DNA of 64,000 bases from Janthinobacterium sp. CG3 (GTDB lineage: Bacteria > Pseudomonadota > Gammaproteobacteria > Burkholderiales > Burkholderiaceae_D). The stretch lies in assembly GCF_000344615.1 (NCBI RefSeq), contig NZ_KB467824.1, forward strand, positions 4,969,660 through 5,033,659, written 5' to 3'. This document shows, piece by piece, positions 16,809-25,188 of the stretch (its first letter is position 1; each line of letters starts with the position of its first letter). The notes below the pieces were generated by a model. It did not search any database. It was not told where the DNA came from and saw only the letters and a list, made by a program, of their open reading frames with translations. A program made the translations under genes and the position numbers.

Positions 16809-18029
16809 TTATCGCGCCGCAATCCAGGCCCGCTGACGCCGGAGCACGGCTTCGGCGCTCTCGCCGGCCAGTGCCTGGTACACCTTGGGCGCCGTGGCAC
16901 CTTCGGTGCTGATGACGAGCACGCGCGATTGCTCGTCGAGCCGGACCTGGAGGGACCAGGCCGGATCGGATCGCAACAGCTGCAACGCTGCCAGCCCGGC
17001 CGCGCCGGATTCGCCGGAGACAATGGGAATGTCGCCAGCGCTGCCCCTGGCCAGCGTGCGCATGGCCTGCACCGCCTGGTCGTCCTCGATCGTCATGAAG
17101 GCGTCCACGCAGGGTTGCAGGAAGCGCCAGGCCAGCGGCGATGTCGCGCCGCACGCCAGGCCCGCCATCACTGAATCGACCGAGCCGGTGGCCCGGGCCG
17201 CCCGGCCCTGGATCGCGCTTTGCAGCAGGCAGTCCGCTTGTGCCGGCTCGACGACGATGAAGCGCGGACGCTGCGCGCCTTGGAACTCCCAGAAATAGCT
17301 CGCCAACCCGGCCGCCATGCCGCCTACGCCGCCCTGTAGGAAAACATGGGTGAACGCCCCGGCCTCGCCGGCGCGGCCAGCGCTCTGTTCAACAATCTCT
17401 TCGGCGATGGTGCCGTAGCCTTGCATCACGTCGCGTGGAATCGTCTCGTAGCCTTGATAGGATGTGTCGGACACCACCTGCCAGCCGTTGGCGCCGGCCA
17501 GGCGCGCGGCTTCTTCCACCGACTCGTCGTAATTGCCCTTGACGCGCACAATCCGCGCGCCATGGACGGCGATGGCCCGTTCGCGTTCCTCGCTGACGTG
17601 GGCGTGCAACACGATCACGCAGCGACAGCCGGCGTCCCGGGCAGCGGCGGCCAAGCCGCGACCATGGTTGCCGTCGGTGGCGCTGATCACGGTGTACGCC
17701 GCGAGCTGGTCCGCATACCGACCAGCCAGGACGCTTGTTGGTTCGAAGTGCGGGTGCAACAGCAAGATCTGGCGCACCAGGGCGATGGGCGCGCCCAGGG
17801 CTTTGAAGCTGCCCAGCGGGGAGCGCAGCGACTCGTCTTTGACGCTCAATTGCGCAACGTTGAGTCCTTGCGCCAGACCGGGCAGGCTGTGCAGCGGGGT
17901 GGCGCCGCGCGCGATCCGCGGCCAGTGCGACAACCATTGACGGCTCTCGTGCGAACGTTCAATGTTCATAATCGAGGCCAGTTCAGCCGGGTATGGCGCA
18001 CGTACGGCGCGCTGGTTGAGGTTTAACAT
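16809..18029 (-). CDS. dpaL: Diaminopropionate ammonia-lyase
   Basis: A 406-residue PLP enzyme that converts 2,3-diaminopropionate to pyruvate and ammonia. The Schiff-base lysine lies in PLGSFKALGAP (about residue 76). The substrate loop is SATDGNHGRGLAAAAR, and the phosphate-binding glycine loop is LQGGVGGMAAG. Other family motifs are NYDESVEEAARLA, DTSYQGYETIPRDVMQGY and SGESGAAGLAAL. The ATG at 18029 follows AGGA by 6 bp; longer in-frame readings run into the upstream leader. It heads the operon with the M20 hydrolase and is divergent from the Lrp/AsnC gene that probably controls it. Confidence 0.93.
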   Translation of the reverse strand: MLNLNQRAVRAPYPAELASIMNIERSHESRQWLSHWPRIARGATPLHSLPGLAQGLNVAQLSVKDESLRSPLGSFKALGAPIALVRQILLLHPHFEPTSVLAGRYADQLAAYTVISATDGNHGRGLAAAARDAGCRCVIVLHAHVSEERERAIAVHGARIVRVKGNYDESVEEAARLAGANGWQVVSDTSYQGYETIPRDVMQGYGTIAEEIVEQSAGRAGEAGAFTHVFLQGGVGGMAAGLASYFWEFQGAQRPRFIVVEPAQADCLLQSAIQGRAARATGSVDSVMAGLACGATSPLAWRFLQPCVDAFMTIEDDQAVQAMRTLARGSAGDIPIVSGESGAAGLAALQLLRSDPAWSLQVRLDEQSRVLVISTEGATAPKVYQALAGESAEAVLRRQRAWIAAR

Positions 18030-18103
18030 AGCTGTCCTAGAGGGAAAATCGAGAATAAATAGCCGGCGCGGCTTGGCGCCGCCATGGGTCGGCGAACGGC
18101 GCT

Positions 18104-18217
18104 TCAGCCTGCGGCCAGGCAGTCCTGGACGCGCTTCGATGCGGCCAGCGAGGCCGGCCCATTGCAAATTTGCTGGAGCATCGGCTCGACATTCAGTGAA
18201 AGTTTAGTCGCGGCCAT
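18104..18217 (-). CDS. Possible 37-residue leader protein upstream of dpaL
   Basis: ATG 18217 is preceded by CCCAGGAGACAAAC, a strong ribosome site and better than that of dpaL. The product starts MAATKLSLNVEPMLQQICNG and ends RVQDCLAAG. No match is recognised and it has no membrane segment. It lies in the same transcript, 74 bp before dpaL. It could be a small protein, a regulatory leader, or the start of a lost gene. Confidence 0.4.
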   Translation of the reverse strand: MAATKLSLNVEPMLQQICNGPASLAASKRVQDCLAAG

Positions 18218-18269
18218 GTTTGTCTCCTGGGTCTTCCGTGTGATAATAATATGCTTTAGCGCCGACTAA

Positions 18270-18292
18270 TTTTTCGAAAATTCGAGAAAAAA
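18270..18292. promoter_or_regulatory. Near-palindromic operator candidate for the Lrp/AsnC regulator
   Basis: TTTTTCGAA / TTCGAGAAAAA arms flank an AT centre in the divergent intergenic space. It is AT-rich and of the size Lrp/AsnC dimers bind. It sits 45 bp before the regulator start and 53 bp before the leader ORF. Confidence 0.4.
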
Positions 18293-18336
18293 GTTGAATA
18301 TTATTCACATCAAGGGTTGATCTGCCTCTCTCTACA

Positions 18337-18813
18337 ATGAAATTGGATAACTACGATCGCGTCCTCTTAGCGGCTCTTCAGGAGGATGGCCGCGTGCCGC
18401 AGAGCCAGCTCGGACAGATGGCCAATCTGTCGACCGCGGCAGTGAACCGCCGACTCAAACTGCTGCAGGGCGCCGGCGTCATCGAGCGGTTTTCTGCCTG
18501 CCTCAACCCGAAATCCTTGGGCTACGACATCACGGTGATCGTGGAGGTCAAGGTGGAAAACGAGCGGGTGGACCTATTGGATGAAATGCAGCGCCGGTTC
18601 GCCGCCTGCCCCCAGGTTCAACAGTGCTACTACGTCGCGGGCGAGTGGGACTTCGTGCTGATCTTCCTGGTCCGCTCGATGGACCAATACGTCTCGCTCA
18701 CACGCGAACTCTTCTTCGAATCGGGCAACGTCAAGTCGTTCAACACACTGGTTGCCATGAACCGCGTTAAAGCGAAGATGTCAGTCCCAGTGGACAGCCC
18801 TTATCCTGAATAG
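18337..18813 (+). CDS. Lrp/AsnC family transcriptional regulator
   Basis: A 158-residue regulator with an N-terminal winged helix-turn-helix (residues 5-50, LLAALQEDGRVPQSQLGQMA then LSTAAVNRRLKLLQGAGVI) and a C-terminal RAM ligand-binding domain (about 65-145, with VQQCYYVAGEWDFVLIF). Family members sense amino acids and often control the divergent catabolic operon, here dpaL and the M20 hydrolase. The likely effector is diaminopropionate or a related amino acid (inference). Confidence 0.93.
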   Translation: MKLDNYDRVLLAALQEDGRVPQSQLGQMANLSTAAVNRRLKLLQGAGVIERFSACLNPKSLGYDITVIVEVKVENERVDLLDEMQRRFAACPQVQQCYYVAGEWDFVLIFLVRSMDQYVSLTRELFFESGNVKSFNTLVAMNRVKAKMSVPVDSPYPE

Positions 18814-18895
18814 GATGCCGGGTGAGTTCTGGTCTAGCTGTTGCAGTGTTGTGGCTCAATGTGAAGGGTTTTCCGATTGCGCCGACAGTGCAGCG

Positions 18896-19780
18896 TCAAT
18901 CCAGCAATAGATTCTGCGACAGGTGGCTGAACACCGCGGCGACCCGGCGCAGATGCTTCGACTCCATATGCGTGAGCAACCACAACTCGGTCTGGCACTC
19001 GTCGAGCACCTCGCTCAGTTGCACCAGGTCGCCGCGGCGACTCGCCAGGAACAGCGGCAGCACGCCGATGCCCAATCCACGCCCCACCAGTTCGGCCACC
19101 GTCAAGATGCTGTTGACCCGGTAGGCCGGCGCCACCTTGGGAAAATGCTTCTTGCGCCAGAGCACGGACGGATGCTCGGGCAAGGCGTCGTCCGGCGCCA
19201 CCCAGCGCGCGCGCGCCGCGACGTCGCCGTCGAAGCTCGCCAGCCCGCCTTGCTTCGGCCCGAACAGGGCGACGCGGATCGGGCCGACGTGTTTGCCGAC
19301 CAAATGTTGCGGCGGGCGCTTGGTGGCGCGCACGGCGATGTCGGCGTCGCGGCGGGTCAGGTTGGCCAGCTCGTTTCCGGTGTGCAGCTCATACGTCAGC
19401 AGTGGATGGCTGGTTTGCAACTGCAGCAGCGCCGGCGCCACCAGGCCGTGCAGCACCGTGTCGGTGGTGCTGATGCGCACCGTGCCGGATACTTGCTCCG
19501 GGCTGCCTTGTACGGCCGAGCGGGCCGCTTCGAGCTGCGCCTCCATCTGCTCGGCGTGGGCGGCCAGTTCCCGCGCCAGCTCGGACGGCACGTAGCCGCT
19601 GCGCGAGCGTTCAAACAGGCGTTCGGCAAGCCCCTTTTCAATGCGCTGTACGGTGCGAAACACCGTCGACGCGTCCAGCGACAGACGCTCGCCGGCCTGC
19701 GCCAAGGTGCCGGCCCGTACCAGGGCCAGTACGACCTCCAAGTCGGCGTAGCCAATTCTATATTGCGTCGTTGCAACCAT
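18896..19780 (-). CDS. LysR family transcriptional regulator
   Basis: 294 residues with an N-terminal helix-turn-helix (10-68; LEVVLALVRAGTLAQAGERL, STVFRTVQRIEKGL) and a periplasmic-binding-protein-like effector domain (92-290). It is divergent from the glutathione transferase gene with a 78-bp gap, the usual arrangement for a LysR regulator and its target. The HTH is slightly unusual, with LSLDASTVFRTVQ in place of the usual LSQPAVSRQI. Confidence 0.9.
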   Translation of the reverse strand: MVATTQYRIGYADLEVVLALVRAGTLAQAGERLSLDASTVFRTVQRIEKGLAERLFERSRSGYVPSELARELAAHAEQMEAQLEAARSAVQGSPEQVSGTVRISTTDTVLHGLVAPALLQLQTSHPLLTYELHTGNELANLTRRDADIAVRATKRPPQHLVGKHVGPIRVALFGPKQGGLASFDGDVAARARWVAPDDALPEHPSVLWRKKHFPKVAPAYRVNSILTVAELVGRGLGIGVLPLFLASRRGDLVQLSEVLDECQTELWLLTHMESKHLRRVAAVFSHLSQNLLLD

Positions 19781-19858
19781 GATGTGCGTCCCCGCCTATT
19801 TTCATTGCGCATTCGAAATCATATAGTGAATCCACGACGATTTGAATGGAGAAACGCA

Positions 19859-19900
19859 ATGAAACACCCCGATCATCAATTTACGGCCAGGCAACCATGA
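19859..19900 (+). CDS. 13-codon upstream ORF coupled to the GST gene
   Basis: ATG 19859 has the best ribosome site in this leader (GGAG, spacing 7) and encodes MKHPDHQFTARQP. Its TGA (19898-19900) overlaps the GST start codon as ATGA. The GST start itself has no clear ribosome site, so translation may be coupled. Confidence 0.45.
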   Translation: MKHPDHQFTARQP

Positions 19901-20625
19901 ACGCGTTACCAAGGCTGATCAGCCATAGCTTGTGCCCCTACGTGCAGCGCGTCGCGATTGTGCTGGAAGAGAAGGGCATCGCCTTCGAGCGCGTCGATAT
20001 CGACCTGGCGAACAAACCGGACTGGTTCCTGGCGGTCTCTCCGTTGGGCAAGACGCCGGTATTGCTGGTCGATGCAGAGGCGATCTTTGAATCGTCGGTG
20101 ATCTGCGAGTATCTGGACGAAACCAGCGCGCCACGGCTGCACCCGGACAGCGCCTTGCAGCGCGCCCGCCACCGCGCGTGGATGGAATTCGGTTCGGCCA
20201 TCCTCAACGACATTGGCGCCTTTTACCGGGCGCCGGACATCGAAGCGTTGTCGCACCAGGCCGCCACGATACGCGCGCGGTTCGAGCAGGTCGAGGCGGC
20301 GCTGGGCGACGGCGGCTATTTCTCGGGAGGACGCATGTCGATGGTGGACGCGGTCTTCGGCCCGATATTTCGCTACTTCGACGTCTTCGACGACGTCGCC
20401 GACTTCGCGTTTTTCAAGCGGGCGCCGCGGGTGCAAGCCTGGCGCGGGGTGTTGCGGGCGCGCCAGTCGGTGCGCAACGCCGCGCCCGCAGATTATGCCG
20501 CGCTGCTGCGGACCTTCCTGCTGCGGCGAAACTCGGCGCTGTCCAGGCTGGTGGCGCAGACGGCCGGGCCGGCGGCGCGGGACGCAAACTTCGTGCTGGA
20601 ACAAGTAGCCGTCGATCCACGTTGA
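19897..20625 (+). CDS. Glutathione S-transferase family protein
   Basis: 242 residues. The N-terminal thioredoxin-like domain begins LISHSLCPYVQRVAIVLEEK with a Cys-Pro-Tyr active-site motif, as in omega-like or lignin-degradation type GSTs. PLGKTPVLLVD and FESSVICEYLDE follow (cis-Pro and glutathione-binding motifs). The all-helical C-terminal domain covers residues 90-210. The last 25-30 residues (LSRLVAQTAGPAARDANF) extend beyond the usual fold. It is divergent from a LysR gene. Confidence 0.87.
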   Translation: MNALPRLISHSLCPYVQRVAIVLEEKGIAFERVDIDLANKPDWFLAVSPLGKTPVLLVDAEAIFESSVICEYLDETSAPRLHPDSALQRARHRAWMEFGSAILNDIGAFYRAPDIEALSHQAATIRARFEQVEAALGDGGYFSGGRMSMVDAVFGPIFRYFDVFDDVADFAFFKRAPRVQAWRGVLRARQSVRNAAPADYAALLRTFLLRRNSALSRLVAQTAGPAARDANFVLEQVAVDPR

Positions 20626-20831
20626 TGCCGGCATGTTTGCCATGGTGCGCGGCGCTATACTGCAGCGTCGCGCGAGTGGTCGGCAGGCGCCAGCGGTCGG
20701 GGCAGGTCGTTTCGTGCCAACCCAGCCGCTTGCACGGGCCTATGATGCCACTCAGAACCCCGCTTAAAATGGTCGCCCGCCTGGTCCGGCTTTACATCCA
20801 TCTATGGGTGCTTCAGGCTTGTGCGGCGATC

Positions 20832-21131
20832 ATGGGGACCGGCGAAACGACGAAGTCGATCGTCGACGATTTGACGCGCCAGGCCGACGCCTGGAATGCG
20901 GCCATCCGGGACAAGGATTGGGCCGCCCTGGACGCCAACATGGCCAACGACTTCAGGCACATCCGTGCCAACGGCGACGTCAGCAACCGTGCCGCCTTTC
21001 TGGCCTTCATCATGTCGCCCAGGCTTGCCGTCAATCCCTGCCAGGCCGAGGACGTTGAGTCGCACTATCGCTATGTCGACGTCTACGCCCGCATGAAGGG
21101 AAGATGGAAGGAGGAGTACCCTAGACGCTGA
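20832..21131 (+). pseudogene. Internally deleted DUF4440/SnoaL-like (NTF2 fold) protein
   Basis: From ATG 20832 the product begins MGTGETTKSIVDDLTRQADA and continues AIRDKDWAALDANMANDFRH, a clear DUF4440 N-terminus. After SPRLAVNPCQAEDVE it jumps straight to RYVDVYARMKGRWK, the last strand of the same fold, and ends at 21131. About 40-50 residues of the core are absent and the C-terminus is cut off by the convergent hydrolase gene, with 11 bp overlap. An in-frame upstream ATG at 20769 would add a basic hydrophobic leader. Confidence 0.55.
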
Positions 21132-21918
21132 CGACTTCGGCGCCGACGAGGAAGCTGGCGATCAGCGCATTGACGACCTGGCCGTGCGTGATCGGCCCCA
21201 TGTGGCCGCCCTTGGTCTGCACGGCGGATGCGTTCGGCAGCGCGGCGGCCAGCCGCTCGGCCAGGCGGCGCGTCGACGCCGGGCTGTTCAGGCCGGACAT
21301 GACCAGCGCCGGCATGTCGAGTCCGGCCATGTCGACCAGCGTGGCCGGCTCGCCCAGCAAGGCTTGGAAGTCCAGCTTGACTTTCTCAATCTGCGCGGTG
21401 AACTTGTCCTGCTGCGCGCCGGGCAGCGAATCGAAGGCGCCCGCGCGGTTCCAATAGTCGATAAAGACGCGGGTCGCGTCGCGCGGCGTGGCGGCGTCGC
21501 CGATGGCGGCCACGACGGTCTCGATCTCGACCCGCGCCGCGTCGTTGGCGGCGAGCAGGTGGAAGGCGACCGGCTCGAAGACGGCCAGCGACAACACGCG
21601 TTCGCGCATCTGGCGGGCCAGCCGCAGTGCGGTGACGCCGCCGTAGGAGTGGCCGACCAGGTGGAAGGACTCGCCTGGGGCGAGCTTGGCGGCGATGGCC
21701 GCGTTGACCGCGTCGACCTCGTGCGCCAGCGTGAAGGCCGCGCCGTCGGCAACGTCGGGGAACGGCGACTTGCCGTAGCCGAGCAAGTCGACGGCGATGC
21801 AGCGGAAGCTCGCTTCCAGCTGCGCGCTCAGGTCGGACCATTGGTTGCGGGAACTCATGGAGCTGTGGAGCAGGACGATGGCTGGCCGCGCGTCGGGCGG
21901 CATGGCGTTGGTGGTCAT
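21121..21918 (-). CDS. Alpha/beta hydrolase
   Basis: 265 residues with the alpha/beta hydrolase fold. An oxyanion HSSMSSRNQW segment (18-27) is followed by DLLGYGKSPFP, nucleophile elbow LVGHSYGG with the catalytic Ser (about 95), and C-terminal KGGHMGPITH with the catalytic His. The position after strand 7 where the acid usually sits reads SGLNSPAS, so an Asn replaces the common Asp; the acid may come from another strand. No signal peptide. The substrate is unknown. Confidence 0.85.
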   Translation of the reverse strand: MTTNAMPPDARPAIVLLHSSMSSRNQWSDLSAQLEASFRCIAVDLLGYGKSPFPDVADGAAFTLAHEVDAVNAAIAAKLAPGESFHLVGHSYGGVTALRLARQMRERVLSLAVFEPVAFHLLAANDAARVEIETVVAAIGDAATPRDATRVFIDYWNRAGAFDSLPGAQQDKFTAQIEKVKLDFQALLGEPATLVDMAGLDMPALVMSGLNSPASTRRLAERLAAALPNASAVQTKGGHMGPITHGQVVNALIASFLVGAEVVSV

Positions 21919-22138
21919 TGTTGGCGTGAAGTAAAGGACGAGGCGCGGATTATATGCGGGGCCGCTTGCCGAGTCGATATGTCGGGGCAGTTGATCCGGT
22001 GTGGGAACGCTTTTTAACGTGGTTTGTCTTGTCGACGGCGGCTTTTCGCCATCTTGACGTTTGACAACCGCGCCCACCTTGCGGATACTCTCTGCAAGGT
22101 ATGGGTTCCTTTGCCGGTTCACGCGAGGCGGAATTGAC

Positions 22139-23278
22139 ATGCAAAAATTGAGATTGGCGGCGTTGGCGCTGGTGTGTTGCTCGCTCGGCTGGGCGGGTTC
22201 GGCCGTGGCCGAGGACGGCGTGTCGGCCAGCGCCATCAAGATCGGCATGGCCAACGCCACCAGCGGCCCGGCCGCCGGCCTCGGCCTGCAATTGCGCGCC
22301 GGCGCCAAGGCCTACTTGGACAAAATTAACGCCGGCGGCGGCGTCAACGGCCGCGCCGTGGCGCTGGTCAGCGTCGACGACGCCTACGACCCGCTGCAGT
22401 CGGCCGCCGCCACCCGCGCGCTGATCGACACCGACAAGGTGTTCGCGCTGTTCGGCTACGTCGGCACGCCGACGTCGACGGCGGCGGTGCCGATCGCGGC
22501 GAAGGCCGGCGTGCCGTATCTGTTCCCGTTCACCGGCGCCGAGTTCCTGCGCAATCCCGTCATTCCGGTCGTGTTCAATTTCCGCGCCTCGTATTTCGAC
22601 GAGACCGAGGCGCTGGTGGCGCACCTCACCGGCGCGCTGGGCGTGAAGAAAATCGCTTTGTTCATCCAGGACGACGAGTTTGGCGAGGCCGGCAAGGCCG
22701 GCGTCGTGCGCGCGCTGAGCAAGCGCCGGCTGAGCGTGGCGTTGGAGGCGCGCTACAGCCGCAACACCATCGACATCGAGGCCGGCCTGGCGCTCCTCAA
22801 GAGCCAGGCGCCGGAGGCGGTGATCTTCATCGGCACCTACCGGCCGCTCGCCTCGCTGGTCAAGAAGGCCGGGCAGGCCGGCGTCAAGACCAGGTTCCTG
22901 ACCGTGTCCTTCGTCGGCTCCAGTGAATTCATCAAGCACGCCGGCGACGCCGGCAACGGTGTCGTCATCAGCCAGGTTGTGCCGTCGCCGGACGACGGCG
23001 CCGATCCGCTGGTGAAGCTGTACCACGCCGACGTGTTGCCGGCCGCGCGCAATTACGGCTCGCTGGAGGGGTATGCGAACGCGATGATCCTGGTCGAGGC
23101 CTTGCGGCGCTGCGGCCGCGAGCCGACCCGGGCCGGGCTGCTGCGCACGCTCGAGCAGCTTCAGATGAACGCCGGCGGCATGCCCGTCGCGTTCAGCGCG
23201 CAGCGTCATCAGGGCAGCGACCGGGTGTATCTGACGCAGGTGAAGGGGGGCAGGGTGACGCCGCTGGATAAGCTGTAG
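22139..23278 (+). CDS. ABC transporter substrate-binding protein, branched-chain amino-acid type
   Basis: 379 residues: signal peptide 1-25 (ALALVCCSLGWAGSAVA) and a periplasmic-binding-protein type I fold (Peripla_BP_6, LivJ-like). SASAIKIGMANATSGPAAGL, LRAGAKAYLDKINAGGGVNG and the AAATRALIDTDKVFALFGYV stretch are typical. There is no adjacent permease or ATPase, so it is an orphan receptor. The upstream longer reading lacks signal features; ATG 22139 is preferred. Confidence 0.88.
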   Translation: MQKLRLAALALVCCSLGWAGSAVAEDGVSASAIKIGMANATSGPAAGLGLQLRAGAKAYLDKINAGGGVNGRAVALVSVDDAYDPLQSAAATRALIDTDKVFALFGYVGTPTSTAAVPIAAKAGVPYLFPFTGAEFLRNPVIPVVFNFRASYFDETEALVAHLTGALGVKKIALFIQDDEFGEAGKAGVVRALSKRRLSVALEARYSRNTIDIEAGLALLKSQAPEAVIFIGTYRPLASLVKKAGQAGVKTRFLTVSFVGSSEFIKHAGDAGNGVVISQVVPSPDDGADPLVKLYHADVLPAARNYGSLEGYANAMILVEALRRCGREPTRAGLLRTLEQLQMNAGGMPVAFSAQRHQGSDRVYLTQVKGGRVTPLDKL

Positions 23279-23341
23279 TGTGGATAAACCAAGGGCGTGG
23301 GGCAGGGGCGGACCCCGGGTTTGCGCCGCTGGTTTTTTCTC

Positions 23342-23980
23342 TTATTGCGCCTGGCGCGCCAGCGGGTTGGGCGTCGGCTCGGCGACTTTGACCAGGATGT
23401 TGCGGTCGATGTGGTGGAACGGTTCGTCCTGGCCTTTGATCATCATCACGGTGTCTTCTTCGTAGCCCCAGGTGCCGTCGGCGTTGATGGTCACTTTGAT
23501 GCGGTATTCGACGGTTTTGAACGCGTATTCGAGGAAGGGGTTCGAGCGGATGCCGTAGCTTTCGGCGTCGTTGTAGGCCACCAGTTCGAAGCTGGTGGCG
23601 TCGGCGCTGGCGCTGCCGGAGGCCATGGCGATCTGCCCGCGCGGGATCGCCAGGGTCTGGATCACGGTGCCGGTGGCCGGCTCCCACAGCCAGTAGCCAA
23701 CCTGCTCGTGGTAGGTCTTGACCTGGCCCGGCTTGGTCACGTGGATCTGGTAGCGCAGGCCGTAGAACAGTTGCGGGCCGTTGGTCACCGGGTCGATCGG
23801 CTGCAGTTCGATGCGCTCGACGAAGGCTTGCTTGCGCGCGCCGTCGGCCTTGGGTTTGATGTCGAGGCCGCGCTCGCCTTCCCAGATGCCGGCCATCGCG
23901 CGCAACGGCCCGAGCTGGTTCAAGGTGTTGATGTCGGTGTCGGAAGGTTCGGTGTAGATATCGTGGGAAAATTGGCTCAT
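23342..23980 (-). CDS. Heme-binding beta-barrel (nitrobindin/FABP-like) protein
   Basis: A 212-residue cytosolic protein of the DUF1794/THAP4-type lipocalin-like family. The opening LGPLRAMAGIWEGERGLDI contains the family WxGxG-like motif; the heme-ligand region near the end reads EPFHHIDRN. Strands with YHEQVGYWLWEPATGTV and AIPRGQIAMASG fit the same family. The start at 23980 follows AAGGA by 9 bp. The role is not established; bacterial relatives bind heme or nitric oxide. Confidence 0.8.
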   Translation of the reverse strand: MSQFSHDIYTEPSDTDINTLNQLGPLRAMAGIWEGERGLDIKPKADGARKQAFVERIELQPIDPVTNGPQLFYGLRYQIHVTKPGQVKTYHEQVGYWLWEPATGTVIQTLAIPRGQIAMASGSASADATSFELVAYNDAESYGIRSNPFLEYAFKTVEYRIKVTINADGTWGYEEDTVMMIKGQDEPFHHIDRNILVKVAEPTPNPLARQAQ

Positions 23981-24098
23981 TGGTTCAGTTCCTTGCGGTT
24001 GGCGACAGTCGGAGCTAACGATTGTAGAGCAAGGCTCCGCAGCGGGTAAGCCCCCCAATTTTTCAGGTCCTGCGCGCGCCAGCGTCGTTCGCGTAAAC

Positions 24099-24153
24099 GG
24101 GGACAGACCACGATTTCCAGGAAATAGTTTCCCGGAAATCGTGGTCTGTCCCC
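24099..24153. repeat. 55-bp palindromic repeat, family C (GGGGACAGACCACG)
   Basis: Arms GGGGACAGACCACGATTTCC and its complement flank a short centre. A copy with 3 differences lies at 38655-38709. This type of long palindrome resembles RAYT-associated REP doublets. Confidence 0.85.
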
Positions 24154-24170
24154 GAAGCCGTGGAAATGGG

Positions 24171-25136
24171 TCAGGCCGCCTGCATTTCGCGAAACAGCAT
24201 CGGCGTCACGCCGAAGCGGCGCTCGAACGCCTTCGACAGCTGGGCCGGCGTCGAGAAGCCGGCGCGCGCGGCGATTTCCTTGAGCGCGACCTGGGCGCCC
24301 AGCAGGTCGCGGGCGTGGTCGAGCCGCAGCGTTTCAACGAAGTAGGCCGGCGTGGCGCCGATGGCGCCGGTAAACTTGCGGTGGAAGCTGCGCTCCGACA
24401 TGGCGACCCTGGCCGCCAGGCTGGGCACGTCCAGCGCCGCCGTCAGGTGGTCCTTCATCCAGTCGACCAGCCCGGAGAACTGCGCGCCGGCGCGCGCCTG
24501 GGCGTGCAGCATCGGGCTAAATTGCGACTGGTAGCCGGGCCGGCGCGCGTAGAGCACGAAGCGGGCGGCGATGGTGTGGCTGATCGCGCTGCCGAGGTCT
24601 TGCTCGACCAGCGCCAGGCACATGTCGATGCCGGTGGTCACGCCGGCCGAGGTCCACAGCCGGCCGTCCTGGATGTACAGCGCGTTCGGGTCGACCTGCG
24701 CGCGCGGGTTGTCGCGCGCCAGCGCCGCGCAATCGTCCCAGTGGGTGGCCACGCGCTTGCCGTCGAGCAGGCCGAACGCGCCCAGCGCCAGGGCGCCGCT
24801 GCACACCGAGCCGTAGCGCCGCGCCGTGGCCGCGCTGTCGCGCACCCAATCGCGCACCGCCGCCTGCGTGCCCATGTGGCGCAGGCCGGCGCTGGCGCCG
24901 CCGGCGATCAGCAGCGTGTCCACGGCGGCCGGGGCCAACGTGGCCAGCGCGGCGCTGGCCACGCTGACGGCGCTGTTGCTGGCGACGGCGCCGCCGTGCG
25001 CCGACAGGATGTGGACGCGGTAGAACGCGCGCCCGCAGGCGTCGTTGGCGGCGGCGAACACGGCCGCCGGCCCGGTGATGTCGAGTATCTGCATGCCGTC
25101 GAAGGCCAGCAGCGCAATGTGGAGGGGAGCGCTCAT
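24171..25136 (-). CDS. GlxA-type transcriptional regulator (DJ-1/PfpI plus AraC HTH)
   Basis: 321 residues. Residues 5-170 form a DJ-1/PfpI-like domain (IALLAFDGMQILDITGPAAV; VCSGALALGAFGLLDGKRVATHW with the nucleophile-elbow Cys). Residues 215-318 form an AraC-type double helix-turn-helix (SERSFHRKFTGAIGATPAYF and EIAARAGFSTPAQLSKAFER). The domain pair is that of GlxA/FtrA/CdhR regulators. The target is not obvious; it may act on the neighbouring binding-protein gene. Confidence 0.9.
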   Translation of the reverse strand: MSAPLHIALLAFDGMQILDITGPAAVFAAANDACGRAFYRVHILSAHGGAVASNSAVSVASAALATLAPAAVDTLLIAGGASAGLRHMGTQAAVRDWVRDSAATARRYGSVCSGALALGAFGLLDGKRVATHWDDCAALARDNPRAQVDPNALYIQDGRLWTSAGVTTGIDMCLALVEQDLGSAISHTIAARFVLYARRPGYQSQFSPMLHAQARAGAQFSGLVDWMKDHLTAALDVPSLAARVAMSERSFHRKFTGAIGATPAYFVETLRLDHARDLLGAQVALKEIAARAGFSTPAQLSKAFERRFGVTPMLFREMQAA

Positions 25137-25188
25137 TGGCGGAATGTAATACCTTTCGCCTGTTTATGCCAATCTTTTCGCGCCGGCG

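Noticed and set aside
21121..22308. Longer 395-codon reading of the alpha/beta hydrolase
   Set aside because: The first 130 residues lack hydrolase features and run over the promoter and start of the divergent binding-protein gene; ATG 21918 opens directly with the fold.
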